Source of the DNA: Bolinopsis microptera | Lineage: Eukaryota; Ctenophora; Tentaculata; Lobata; Bolinopsidae | DNA length: 60,000 bases | Reading direction: 5' to 3' | Assembly (NCBI RefSeq): GCF_026151205.1 | Contig: NC_087077.1 | Location: forward strand, 12,252,983-12,312,982 | In this document: piece after piece, positions 23,961-35,814 of the stretch | How positions within the stretch are numbered: the stretch's first letter is position 1 | How the letters are laid out: each line of letters opens with the position of its first letter | Program-made: the position numbers and the translations under genes | The notes under the pieces: model-generated | Told to the model about the DNA's origin: nothing | Databases searched by the model: none | What the model saw: the letters and a program-made list of their open reading frames with translations, nothing else

Positions 23961-25551
23961 TATTTAGATTAATGTTAATGTATGTGTGATAAGGTAGCCA
24001 TGGCATGGCTGCCTATCGTGAATTTTTGAAAGCGCAATGGAATATTTAGGGCAATTTGTTATTTGCTCCTTGTGTTGGATGTGCCATAGATGAATGCAGA
24101 ATAAGCTAGCTGGGGTACCTTTGCAGATATATCAAACCCTAGAATGACTGATATCCAGCTGTTGGCCTCTAATACACCCCCCGCGCGTGAGGGCACGTTT
24201 TTGCTAGTAATTTGCGACATTACTTTATGGATATCGAATCTCGCGACTTCAACGAAGTGCCGGGGACAAGTTTTCAATAATTCATAAACTTTTCAGTTCC
24301 TATCGTTTTAAGCATCGTTAGGGCTTTCCCAGAAACTAACTCTCATCATCCTAGGATAATCATGTGTCGCACAGCACTTGTTTCAGTAGAGAGTGTACTC
24401 GCCTTTACGAGAGAATGACGTGTACGTTACGGTCACCTGCGGAAAAAGGAAGTGAGATATCGAAAATCTGAGACAAACCCGATCGATAAAATCCTTTCAG
24501 GTAGGTGCTAGTCAAGATTTCATCTCTTTAGACATTAAGATGGCTTCAAACACCTCACAAAAAGTTTTCAAAAGTAAAATCTACTCGCGACTTACAAAAC
24601 CACCATAAAACGTGCCCTCATAGATTTTTGAGGGCAAGTTTTTGAGCGCGCCGTGTGACTTTGTCTCAGCAACAGCGAGTATAGTTACAATCTCGCAACT
24701 ATGAACAGACAAGGAAAATATTGTATTAATATCTGTCAAAGGAATTTAATGTATTTTAACAACTTGTTCTAATAATGCTAATAACTAATTGATGATCCAC
24801 ACAAATGGTCGGCCCGGTGTGAGTGTATAGTATTGATTGTGCTCTGAAATGGGGCGCTGTTATTGGTTAATACAGCGGCCAATCAGGATCGAGCTGGTTT
24901 GTGGCTGCAGTCCAAATTTAGGATCATATCTGATTAGGTACCTAATTGGTGATTAGGTGATTATTATTCACTTTAAAGTAAGATTAACTCGGTATTCACA
25001 ATCCACATCAACAATTGTCTGCAACCAATCAAGGTCAAGCTGACTACTCACTACTTAACGTGAAAATTATATTATATAGTGTTTGTATCATTATAAGACG
25101 ACTCATGTTTCTGACATGTCACTTGTCAGTTAAGAGGTTAAATGAGAAGACAGTTAGACTCTCATTTGATGTACACATTTTTCTGAATTGTACATGTAAC
25201 AATCTTTATCAGTAATCTGTAATCAGCATATCAATCACATACCAATGTATCAAAGTGCAAACTGAAATCTTACCTGACAACACAAATTATTATAGTACCA
25301 TTTTAACTCTCATGCAAGTTTACTCTTCTACTGCACTGGTTTTAATTGAACTTCCAAGAACTGTCCGGAAGATAAATCAGTCAAAAGCTAAGCCCCCGAA
25401 TGCACAGTTCCAATTAAATGCAGAAGAGTTGTTTAATGTTCCCACTTCCCAATTACAATCATGTCGAACTCGAAATTGAGGATTGTATACAGTACTAATT
25501 TCTGCCAAATAAGCACTATATAGACATCACAATTTTAGTCAGTACATCACC

Positions 25552-25625
25552 CGAGTGGCGTGAAGGTTAGAGCGTCGACCTCCCCGCAGGGTGGTCGCAT
25601 GTTCGATGCCCCGTGGGGGTCGAGC
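25552..25625 (+). repeat. tRNA-derived SINE head
   Basis: The sequence GAGTGGCGTGAAGGTTAGAG (A-box-like) followed by GGTCGCATGTTCGATGCCCC (B-box-like, GTTCGAT) has the spacing of a tRNA gene's internal promoter. The acceptor stem does not close, so I read it as the 5' head of a SINE. It sits in the loop of the foldback element. Confidence 0.5.
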
Positions 25626-26196
25626 TAATTTTTGCCCAGATCACAATCATTTTTCACAATCATTTTTCATGATAAAAAGATCATAAACAAAACTGACATG
25701 GGCCTGGCTATATCTAATTTTAAAACATAACCCAGGCCAGAATTTTCTTGAATAACTGTTGAGTATCAGTAACCAGTGCAGAAAAAGAGAAGATATTTAT
25801 CTCACTCCACTCTTTCTGCTGTTCTTACTGTTCTCCACTTCTGTTTTAGTGTCATTAACCGCTGCTGGTTCTTCTATCCTGAATGCTTGTTAAACTGGGG
25901 AGCTGTATAAATATATAAGTTACAATTATTTTTTAAAGTTACAAATATCAGCTGATTTGCAACATGTAGCGATTTAATGTGGATTGTGAATACCGAGTTA
26001 ATCTTACTTTAAAGTGCATAATCACTAATTAGGTACCTAATCAGATATGATCCTAAATTTGGACTGCAGCCACAAACCAGCTCGATCCTGATTGGCCGCT
26101 GTATTAACCAATAACAGCGCCCCATTTCAGAGCACAATCAATACTATACACTCACACCGGGCCGACCATTTGTGTGGTTCATCGATTAGTTATTAG

Positions 26197-26702
26197 GGGG
26201 GGGGGGGGGTCCAAGGGGAACTTTGGGAACTTTGGGAAAGTCCCCCAAGATTTCTGAAGTTCCCCAAAAAAAAGTTCCCCAAAACTCCCCAAAGTTCCCC
26301 AAAATTCCCCAAAATTATCAAAATTATTCAAAATTATTCAAAATTATTCAAAATTATTCAAAATTATTCAAAATTATTCAAAATTTCTCTAATATACATT
26401 AATACCCATTAATGTTAACTGTATGTATGTTATTATAAGGTATAATCTTAACTTACTTGTTGATACTTGCAGCATGATAATTTGTTTGGCATAATAATTT
26501 TTTTGGGGAACTTTGGGGAACTTTGGGGAACTTTCTGAAGTTCCCCAAAAAAAAGTTCCCCAAAATTCCCCAAAATTATTTGTTTCATTGATAATTTTTT
26601 GGGGAACTTTGGGAAAGTCCCCCAGGTTTCCTGAAGTTCCCCAAAAAAAAGTTCCCCAAAACTCCCCAAAGTTCCCCTTGGACCCCCCCCCCCCCCCCCC
26701 CC
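26197..26702. mobile_element. nested G-run-terminated inverted-repeat element
   Basis: The ends are a G-run plus TCCAAGGGGAACTTTGGG on the left and the exact complement plus a C-run on the right. A 7-bp duplication TTATTAG flanks it (26190-26196, 26703-26709). The empty site is preserved in the other arm of the foldback element (GCTAATAACTAATTG near 24777), which proves insertion. Inside are repeated AGTTCCCCAAAA blocks and an (AAAATTATTC)n array at 26313-26388. No coding capacity: frames through it merely read the repeats. Confidence 0.85.
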
Positions 26703-27312
26703 TTATTAGCATTATTAGAACAAGTTGTTAAAATACATTAAATTCCTTTGACAGATATTAATACAATATTTTCCTTGTCTGTTCATAGTTGCGAGATTGT
26801 AACTATACTCGCTGTTGCTGAGACAAAGTCACACGGCGCGCTCAAAAACTTGCCCTCAAAAATCTATGAGGGCACGTTTTATGGTGGTTTTGTAAGTCGC
26901 GAGTAGATTTTACTTTTGAAAACTTTTTGTGAGGTGTTTGAAGCCATCTTAATGTCTAAAGAGATGAAATCTTGACTAGCACCTACCTGAAAGGATTTTA
27001 TCGATCGGGTTTGTCTCAGATTTTCGATATCTCACTTCCTTTTTCCGCAGGTGACCGAAACGTACACGTCATTCTCTCGTAAAGGCGAGTACACTCTCTA
27101 CTGAAACAAGTGCTGTGCGACACATGATTATCCTAGGATGATGAGAGTTAGTTTCTGGGAAAGCCCTAACGATGCTTAAAACGATAGGAACTGAAAAGTT
27201 TATGAATTATTGAAAACTTGTCCCCGGCACTTCGTTGAAGTCGCGAGATTCGATATCCATAAAGTAATGTCGCAAATTACTAGCAAAAACGTGCCCTCAC
27301 GCGCGGGGGGTG

Positions 27313-28077
27313 TAATATGTACCTTTCAACTCCTTATTCATATCCAATACATGACACAAGCCTTCTTTAGTTATCTGTATATCTGTTAATAGAGCTTTTG
27401 CTTTTGGTAATATGTTCTGTTTTTTACAATCAACCAAGTCCTGCTTCTTTTAGGGTAAGTTGAAAATAGGGATTTTTTAGAAAATATGGGTTACTTATTT
27501 TGTAGCCAAGCTAGGCTTACCAGATATTCCATCCGCAGTAAAGGGTCATTCTGCATGCTCATTAATAGATAATAATAATAAAATTTGGTAGCTTAAACAC
27601 AAACTCTAAGCCCAGTGGATAAACCACAAAACTTATGCTCTATTGTGTGAAACAAAGATACTAGATCAAGATAACTATCAAGGAGTGTATGCATAGGACA
27701 TAAAAAGTTTTGGAACAAAGATGACATGCTGAGGGAGATAAGAGATGAATTTTCTGATATGTATTGATTTTTAAACCCCTACCTAGCCTGCCAAAGGAGC
27801 ATAACTTTTGCAGGAAGCATTCTGGGAAACTGTTTTTAAAAAAAAGTGTAGATGCCTCTGTTTCAACACATTTCACTCTTAGTTATTTAAGAAACAAATA
27901 TTCATGGTAAATTGTAAGATCATACTGCAAAACCATGATAGTCAATTTCATTAATTTACAATATAATGCTGTCCGACAATTTGTATAACATAATACTTTT
28001 GTTTATTTTTCTTCCGCCTGGTTTAAAACTTACTTATAATTTACTTTTTTTTATAAATAACCTATTTTATTGTTCAG
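27313..28077. other. upstream region of RPF1
   Basis: No gene is seen in the first part. The last 60 bases form an AT/pyrimidine-rich tract ending in TTGTTCAG immediately before the RPF1 start codon. It reads as the end of an upstream intron or outron rather than a classical promoter. Confidence 0.45.
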
Positions 28078-28078
28078 A

Positions 28079-31000
28079 ATGTCAGAATTAGATGGTGATA
28101 GCGATGAAGCAGAAATGGTTGAACGCCCTGGCCCTTCTCTCGCTGCAAGACCATCCCTCTCTGCAACCATGGGCTATCACAAGCTTAGTATCAATAACAG
28201 AAAATGCAAGATCGTCAAAAGAGACACATTTACAAAAATGAAACATGAGAAAGCAAAGGTTGGTTGTTTCATAAATATTTTAAGTTGAGGGAAAGAGAAA
28301 CCAAAGCTTGGTACTGTAAGATTTAACTGTTGGAAATTCTAACATTTATTAATAAATTCTAACATTAGTTAGAATTAGTTAGATATAATACAATAAGCTA
28401 GATATGTAAAAACAAACAAGTGGCTGGGCCCCACCCCTCATGCTCTCTTGTTTCATTGATACGGGGGGGGGGGGGGGGGATCATACAGTCAGTATCGTAC
28501 GTGACGTTGGGTGGGTGGGTCATTATTTTCTTCCAAAACACAGTTAGTACATGGTACATTTCCCAGAAAAACAGTTAGTACATGGTATAAGGGGGGTGTT
28601 CAACCCCAAAAACCCATATCCAAAAAATTTTTAATTTCCTACATTCTCAATTTTTTCGTTTTCTGTGGCCCGCTCGCTTCGCTCGCATAAAAAGTCTTTG
28701 TATTCGGGCGGTTCAAAGATTTTTCATGGCGGATTCCAGATTCTCAATTTTACTTTTTTAGGGCCCGGAATGCTTTTTAATAGATAATCCTAGGTTACTT
28801 TTGGGGGCGAAGCCCCCGAAAATTTTGGAAATTTAAACTAGATTTGGCCTCCTGGAACGAATCTGACAATGGAGAACGATTTTAGCATACTATTTTCTGA
28901 TTTCAATTTTTATTGGGATAAATTGTCTGGATTCTAGAATCCCTAAACACTTGGCTTAACCAAAGCACGAAATAGGAGACAGCATGAAGTATCAAGAGTC
29001 TATAATTTTGGCAAAAATGTTTTCTCATCTACTACCATCACTTTCTGCTTTCAAGCTATAAACTAATACAGGGTTAAGGGAATTTGGAGAAGGAAGCAAG
29101 TATGAGACCAAATATTCAAGAAACAAGGAATTTAAATTTTCCAAAAATATAATAATGACTATTAGTATTTACTATTTAAATAAGATAGGAAACGCAACAA
29201 AGAATGCTTCTGCATTATGCATGTTTAGACGTATTACATCAACTCATAATACTAAATACTATATAATGTTCTTTGAACTCCTAACATAAAATTATTACAA
29301 TTGCATTGATGACCGTTCACAACATTACATGATTGATAACGCTATTATCAAAACTGGAATGGTAGTCTATATTGGTTTAGTGGTTACTTGATGCACAGAT
29401 TTTGTAGCTAATAGCAACAAACTTTGGTCTGTGAAACGAAATTTGATAGACTGGATCAGTGGATCCCTGACTAAGGACATTTAAATAACGGTCCAGCAAC
29501 TTTTAGTCTGCTCTTTCACTTAAATTCCTACTGAAATATTATCGAAAATTCTCAGAGTTGGCTCTCGAATTTCCTACTTTTTGTCAAAAATTTCCTACTT
29601 TTAAAAATTTCCTACATTCTTAGAATGCGAGAATGCGGGTTTTTGGATATGGGCCCAAAAAACCCATTTTACCTCCAATTTCAATTTTGGGAATGGGTTT
29701 TTAGTTTTTTTTGGGTTTTTTAAAAATTTTGTCCTGTTTTTGTAACTTTTCATATAATTCGACTACATTGAAAACAAAACCCCTACTAAATAGTGGGTAA
29801 AAATTACCCATTTCCCAATGTTAAATGAGCTGTTTAAAGCTATTTATGGGTGGGTATCTTATTTTATATACCAAGACACAGTTAGTACCGTGATTTCTCT
29901 ACAGTTAGTACCGGAAAAGGGGTGGGTGTCCTAAATATTATCCGAAAAAACAGTTAGTACCACAAAGGGGCCGGGGTGGGTGGGTCTTTTATGTAAATTC
30001 CAAAGTTACACTTAGTCGACGTCACGTACGAAACTTAGTACCTGATCCCCCCCCCCCCCGGCCCCCCCCCCCCCCCCCCCCCTTTGTTAATTGCACATGA
30101 TGTTTTTGCCCAGGAGAAGAAAAAACGTCGGAAAACAGCAGCAGAGATGCGTGAAGCACTGGGGGATGCAGCACCTCCCAAGCCAGTTCCTCATACAACT
30201 GAGTCTCTAAGAGCACCAGATGTGACTGCTGTTGAAGAAGGAGATGAGGAGGTAAAGTTTAACTCACATTTCACTTTCACTTTATCAATTTCGCTTTTCT
30301 TTTTCACATGATGAAAATCATTGCATTGCCATTGGGGGTTCCTCTGTTTGTGATTCAAACTAAAACCGGGATTCTATTACAATGACGATGGCCTCCGTAA
30401 ACATTTGCATCCCCTCTTAAGTACTACAGCCTACATTATTCACTTCTTCTCTATTTTGGTTATAAATTGTAATTGAAATGACAAAACCTCAAACCAGGTC
30501 GCAGCAGACGCACAGAATGATGAGTTTGCTGGATATTTCGATTGTCAGACAACCCCCAAAATACTAATTACAACCAACAAAAAGTCATCCTTAGTAAGTT
30601 TAGATTTAAAATATCTCCATTATTATTTTTTACATCAACTGTCTTTTTCTTTAAAAAGGCATAAGATGTATAGAAGTGGAAGGAATTGAGAATGGGTATA
30701 GTAGGTTGATATGTTTTTCGTTCGGTGTCACAAAGGAAAACATGCATAACCCTCCGCATACGTTATTTTAATGCATATTCTCCGCGCGCAGAGCAGTTAC
30801 AGTGTCGTCGACATGGTTACCCTCCGCATACGTTTGCACGATTTGACGATTGATTGAATTACACCTCAAATGCGCGGCGCCTAGCATACAATTTGAATTC
30901 TATGGTAATTGATTTGAATAACAAGCGATTTCCCGAATCTTATAAATGCTCACGCTTTTCTTTCCTTGATCATTGATCATGATGCAGTACAACATACTAA

Positions 31001-33143
31001 CTTCTTGTTTTGTTGTGAGTGCTTGATTTGTTATACGAAATGGACCATAAATGTTATTATGAGTTGCATTACCTACTACGGATAACTGCATATCACCACA
31101 CAGGCACAGGCTACGGTTTCCGCGCGCCGGTCATTTAACTTTTTAAATTTGACTAATTGACAATGGCAACCCCTCCATTTTGTGTTCCGTAGCGCCCCAA
31201 GAATGGTGAATAAAGAACCATTATTTAATATTTTGACCAACATAAAACTATCGTTAATTTTAATTTTAAATTCACTACGGTTGATGGAAATCTAGCGTCC
31301 GCTAACCGGCGCAATTCTTGTAAAGTATTAACACGCCCCCCATCAAAATCCAACTTGGCCAAAGCAGACAAATGGTATGCTTCATTTAGAATGGCGCCTT
31401 CATTTTATTAAATCAACTATGTAATTCTTTAATTATTTGTAAAATCACTCAGAAACTTAATCAATTTAGTAACAATGTATGTTAACATGTGAACCTCTCA
31501 GGAAACTAGGAAGCTGTTAGACGAGCTTGTTAATATGATGCCAAACAGCGAGTACATAAAACGAGGCAAGGTTGATATGAAGCAACTTGTTAAGGAGTCA
31601 GTGGACAAGGAGTACACACACGTTGTGGTGATTAACGAGGATATGAAGAAGCCTAGTATCCTTTACATTGCATTGAATAGAGGGGGCCGGGGGGGGGGGA
31701 GCCCGGGAGCAATTACATGGTAAATTTGTCTCTTACGTTGAACACAAATCTCCCCTGGAAATGATAACGGTAGTACTACATGCTGGTCGTTTTTACCTCT
31801 AAACCTTAATTTTTAGCTTAGCTACTAAACGTCGTGAAGACTTAAACGAAACTCAGTAGATGCATATATTCCTTAGGGAGATTAATCGCTTGGAATCTGT
31901 ACCTCTTTAAATAAAGTAGCCTCAAACAGTGTTAACGCGATGGACAAATCTTTCTTAATTTTGTTGTGAACATATTTGACAGTTCCAGAATCCAGATAGG
32001 TGCAAAATACTGCACATTCTATATAACTTACAATAAAATATGCAGCCAGTAAACTTTACATTTCCAAGAAAAATATGAAGAATTGTTCACGTCTGAACCA
32101 GCTACTAAGGCGAATTTTATTAACTTCTGCCCAGAACCTGTTATTAGAGATTTTAACAAAGTTTAAGAAAAGTACAAAATACCTGCTTAGTATACCTTGA
32201 GCAAAATTTGTATTTACTGTGCCCCTCCTAATCATATTAATATTATTTCATATTATGTTATAAATTCCTTAACCTCAAATACAGTGTAGTAGTGTGTCAT
32301 CTACCGGAGGGCCCCACTGCGACCTTCAGACTCACATCTGTCAAACTCAAGAAACAATTAAAGGTAGGAACCCAGTTCTCGACTTTTGGCAGGAATGTGG
32401 AAGGGGCGTCATCGCCAAAAATTTCGCCTCCATTTTTTGCCGTAGATCGCGAAATACACATTTTCACCACGAAAGTGGCCAAACTTTTTGTTCAAAAATA
32501 CACAAAAGCGAAAGTGGCGATGATAGCCTCAACATTTTGTTTCCTTACAATCATTAGCCAAAGCTTTGGTCAAAGGTAACTATATTTACTATACTTTTTG
32601 TCAGCCAGCAACTTCAGACCATCTTAATCAATACCCAATTTCAGAGGCACGGAAACGCTACGAGACATCGGCCGGAAGTAATCCTCAATAATTTCAAAAC
32701 TAGGCTTGGTCATTCTGTTGGAAGGATGTTAGGGTCTCTATTTCACATGGACCCTGAATTCAAAGGACGCAATGTGGTTACTTTTCATAATCAGAGGGAC
32801 TTTATCTTTCTTCGAAGACATAGGTGATTAGTCCTCGGGAAACGTAGGGACTTCTTTCTTATATTTCTTAGGGAACAAGTAATTCCTTTTTATCTTCCTG
32901 GGTGACTTAGCATGGATGCTCGATGCTTCCATAATCCATAATCTATTTCATTTGAAACCATGTTTACTGTTTAGGTACATTTTCAAGAACAGTGCAAGAG
33001 TTGGCCTCCAAGAACTGGGACCACGGTTAACCCTCAAACTAAGACGGTTCCAGACCGGCACTTTCGACACTACTGGTGGAGAGTATGAATGGTACCACAA
33101 TCACAAAACCATGGACGTCAGCAGAAGGACATTCTTCTTGTAA
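28079..33143 (+). CDS. RPF1: ribosome production factor 1 (Brix domain), seven coding exons
   Basis: RPF1 acts in the nucleolus in 60S subunit assembly. Coding exons, all with GT-AG borders and compatible phases: 28079-28258, 30114-30251, 30498-30593, 31502-31655, 32290-32363, 32645-32823 and 32975-33143, together about 329 residues (human about 349). The N-terminal part is charged ([17 protein letters not shown]). The Brix domain follows with [71 protein letters not shown] and the C-terminal [24 protein letters not shown]. All these are hallmark RPF1 segments. The exon 4/5 join is the least certain: donor CCTA|GTATCC is weak, and two acceptors 3 nt apart are possible. The first coding exon begins one base after an acceptor AG, so a leader is spliced on upstream. 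Intron 1 contains a 1.6 kb inverted-repeat element. Confidence 0.92.
28463..30082. mobile_element. G-run-terminated element in RPF1 intron 1
   Basis: The left end is a 17-base G-run plus ATCATACAGTC..TCGTACGTGACG. The right end is CGTCACGTACGA..GATC plus a long C-run (with GG at 30060-30061). These are imperfect inverted repeats of about 35 bp plus homopolymer. CAGTTAGTAC motifs recur near both ends. A second inverted pair (ACCCATATCCAAAAA at about 28612, TTTTTGGATATGGG at about 29640) suggests another element nested inside. I could not define target duplications. No transposase frame is present. Confidence 0.65.
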
Positions 33144-34641
33144 CCGGTAAGTTTTTTATGTGTGTTATTTGTTTTATTTACTTAATTAAGTTTTATTTTA
33201 TAAGTAGTCTGTTGGTTTGTTATATTATTGTCTGGAGAGAGGCTTCCTACCCGACAGAAAGACTGGGCTGAAATGTTAAATTGTGTTCCACTATGTTAAT
33301 CAGTAGGAGTAGTGGTATTGGTATACATTATAATAGAGTGGGTATACAATACATTCCAAGGATATGTGTTGTGGGGTGGCGGTGCGCTATAAACTAACTT
33401 TTTACAGTTGGTGTGCAAGTGAAGTGCTAGCTGGAAGCTAGAAATGTGTCAAATATCAGAGGTGCTACATCAGTGTTCTGCTGCCAGGGAGTTTTAGATT
33501 TATTTATTGTATAATGGGACAAGACAAGATTATTGCACTTTGTTTATGAGAGATACGGTTTTTATTTTACTGTGGCGAAGGTTCTGTTCTGCAATACTAT
33601 TTCTGGAACGCTGTACAGTCTGTTTCATTGGTCATTTTCTTATGTCTCCGAATTGTTTGTTAGATATATAGGCTGTACTGAATTAGTTTCAGGTAATGTA
33701 TACAAATTACACTTCGATCGAGAGGAAGCTTTTCACGTGCGTATCTTTTAGGACTAGCAAGACTTCCCGCCTTACAGTTTGAACAAAACTACTGTCCAGC
33801 ACTTTTCGTACATTTTGTGCGCGCGTGGTAAGGTTTGGCGGTACTGATAACAAAGGTTTGGCTGACTTGTTTCAATTTAAACTACCGCTTGGAATTTGAT
33901 TCCTGTTCAAATCAAAACATAGTGCACATGGTCCGAAAAACTTCTTGGGAATCTCCATCTGACATGTTCATATTATAGGAATTACCACCTCAATTATTTT
34001 TATTATTACTAAATTGTTAAACCACGAGGGTATGTACCGAGCTGCTGCCAGAGACAAGATAACCGCTCATTTTACATTGTCAACAGCTTATACTGTACAA
34101 AAAAACATGGAATATTGCAGTACATTTACCCTGCAATATTTGCATCGATGCACTCTAGATGAACATTTTTTAGATTTAGAAACATATCCAGCATAAACAG
34201 AATGCAAATGAAATTTGAGATCTTAAATATTACGCTTTTAGTAGACTTATACCCCTTTTATTTCTTAAATTCAATGTTCGCTTAGGTGGGGAGGAAAATA
34301 TTGTGCTTGAGCGTGTAGTTTACCACTAATTTATTCATGAGAACGGACTCTGAAGACGTATGTTCATGGTAAATAACATACCTACGGTATAAACTGCGTT
34401 GTATTTCGATTGTTTTAGACATATCTTTTCAAAAATAAATACTTCCTGTGAATAAAGGTGCGAGGCGCTCAGTCACTACTTACTTGTGGTTTTGCGACTG
34501 ATTAAATTATATACGTTCTATCCAAGTTTACTTCCTCTCGATCGGCTTTGGAAAATGTTGAGTTACATATGTAACATAAAAATTATATAATTGTAGGTAA
34601 CCTTGAATTTTATTACTGTCATTTAAAACAATTCCTCCAGG
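33144..34641. other. intergenic region between RPF1 and the zinc-finger cluster
   Basis: This 1.5 kb has no supportable gene. It should contain the RPF1 3' untranslated region and poly(A) site and whatever drives the downstream gene. It ends in ACAATTCCTCCAG one base before the next start codon, that is, at a 3' splice acceptor. A GTAGGTAACC motif lies at about 34594. Confidence 0.5.
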
Positions 34642-35814
34642 ATGTCTCAGTCAGATTACTATGGCGGTTATAACAACACTCCAACATCCCAACAAGCCGC
34701 CTTCAACCCCACACCAATGCCCCCAGGAATGCCACCAATGCCTCCTGGCTCTATAAGTGGGATGCCGGCATTTCCACCTGGTTTTCCATTGCCTCCACCA
34801 CCTATGGCAGGGTCACAGCAGCCAGCAGCGGGGGGTAATCAGTACGGGGCTTCTCAGCCGGACCAGCAATTCAATCAACAGAGTCAGTACCAGCAGCAGC
34901 CTCCGAGCAAACCTAGCTTCGGACAACAGAACAATTCCAATGCCCCGAGTCAGCAGGAGATTGATTTTGCTGCAGCTTCTAAGAATGAAAACAGAGATGT
35001 TATTGAAAATCAAATATTCATTACTAATCTAAATACAAATGCGCCGCCCACTCAGGACGATCTGAAGGAGCGTTTTGGAAGTATCGGTATTATTAAGATG
35101 GATAAGAAAACTCGCACACCGAGGATCAAGGTATGGCCAGAGAAAGGATGTGCGAGTGTAACATACGAGGACCCCAGCGCAGCAAGTGCGGCAATCTCCT
35201 GGTTTAGCGGGAAAGACTTTGCAGGTTCAGTGATAACAGTGGAGCTAGCAACTAAATCTGAGGAGTGGAGTGGGGGCAGACGGGGAGAGCGTTCAGGAGG
35301 ACGGGGAGGGGGACGAGGTGGAGGTGGCTTCGGAGGAGGAGACCGTGGCAGTAGAGGTGGTGGCAGAGACTTTGAGCGAGGAGGTGGTAGAGACAGGTCA
35401 CCAAGACGCAGGTCTCGTTCTCGATCTCCTAACCGAGGTGGTGGCGGACAGAAGGAGGGTGACTGGTCGTGTGCGGAATGTAGCAACAGCAACTTTGCAC
35501 GCAGAACGGAATGTAACAGATGCAAGGCTCCAAAACCTGGTGGTGGATACGGTGGAGGAGAACGACGAGGCAGTGATAGAGGGGGCTATGAAAGGAGAGA
35601 CAGAGACAGGAGAGACGATAGAAGGGATGATCGCCGGGGTGGTGATCGTCGGGACGACAGAAGGGGGGACGACAGGAGAAGTGGTGGGTTCGGAGGTCGG
35701 GGAGGAGGGCGTGGTGGTGGCAACGTGCGTGACGGTGACTGGCCTTGTCCCAAGTGCGGGGTAAACAACTTCGCCAGTCGGTCAGAGTGTTTCAAATGTC
35801 ATGCCTCCAAATAG
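34642..35814 (+). CDS. FET-family RNA-binding protein (FUS/EWSR1/TAF15/Cabeza-like)
   Basis: 390 residues in one exon. Residues 1-115 are a low-complexity Gln/Pro/Gly/Tyr/Ser region of the prion-like type that drives FET condensation. An RRM follows at about 120-205 (IFITNLNTNAPP, DDLKERFGSIGIIKMDKKT, GCASVTYEDPSAASAAISWF, KDFAGSVITVELA), with the IGIIK and AAI.WF.GK.F.G signatures of FUS/TAF15. Next come RGG repeats with an RS patch (RSPRRRSRSRSP, about 252-263), a RanBP2 finger at about 272-296 (W-C-x2-C-x3-N-FARR-x2-C-x2-C), an Arg/Asp-rich DRRDDRR stretch and a second finger at about 365-388. FET proteins act in nuclear transcription and splicing and bind GGU-type RNA. Two fingers instead of one and the absence of a C-terminal PY nuclear signal (it ends FKCHASK) are unusual. 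The ATG lies one base after an acceptor (TCCTCCAG). Confidence 0.88.
   Translation: MSQSDYYGGYNNTPTSQQAAFNPTPMPPGMPPMPPGSISGMPAFPPGFPLPPPPMAGSQQPAAGGNQYGASQPDQQFNQQSQYQQQPPSKPSFGQQNNSNAPSQQEIDFAAASKNENRDVIENQIFITNLNTNAPPTQDDLKERFGSIGIIKMDKKTRTPRIKVWPEKGCASVTYEDPSAASAAISWFSGKDFAGSVITVELATKSEEWSGGRRGERSGGRGGGRGGGGFGGGDRGSRGGGRDFERGGGRDRSPRRRSRSRSPNRGGGGQKEGDWSCAECSNSNFARRTECNRCKAPKPGGGYGGGERRGSDRGGYERRDRDRRDDRRDDRRGGDRRDDRRGDDRRSGGFGGRGGGRGGGNVRDGDWPCPKCGVNNFASRSECFKCHASK

Larger units (their letters stand above)
24175..27312. mobile_element. large foldback (long-inverted-repeat) element
   Basis: The left arm (24175 to about 25007) is repeated in inverted orientation as the right arm (about 25977-27312). 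The first 60 or more terminal bases (starting CACCCCCCGCGCGTGAGGGC) are identical, and so are the inner ends (..GTATTCACAATCCACAT). Without the 506-bp nested insertion at 26197 both arms are about 830 bp. A 5-bp direct repeat TAATA flanks the unit (24170-24174, 27313-27317). The 970-bp centre holds a tRNA-like SINE and no transposase. Near-identity of the arms means either recent origin or ongoing gene conversion. Confidence 0.75.

Noticed and set aside
25552-25625. Functional tRNA gene
   Set aside because: A- and B-box-like segments are present, but the acceptor and anticodon stems do not pair properly; a SINE head is the simpler reading.
26389-26731. Open frames with repeated FGEFWGTFFWGTS-type residues
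   Set aside because: They translate the AGTTCCCCAAAA repeats of the nested inverted-repeat element and are open on both strands.
35052-35764. Long frames on the other strand and in other frames within the FET-like gene (and similar ones inside every finger gene)
   Set aside because: Shadows of GC-rich Gly/Arg coding sequence. The frame with RRM and zinc-finger motifs is clearly the real one.
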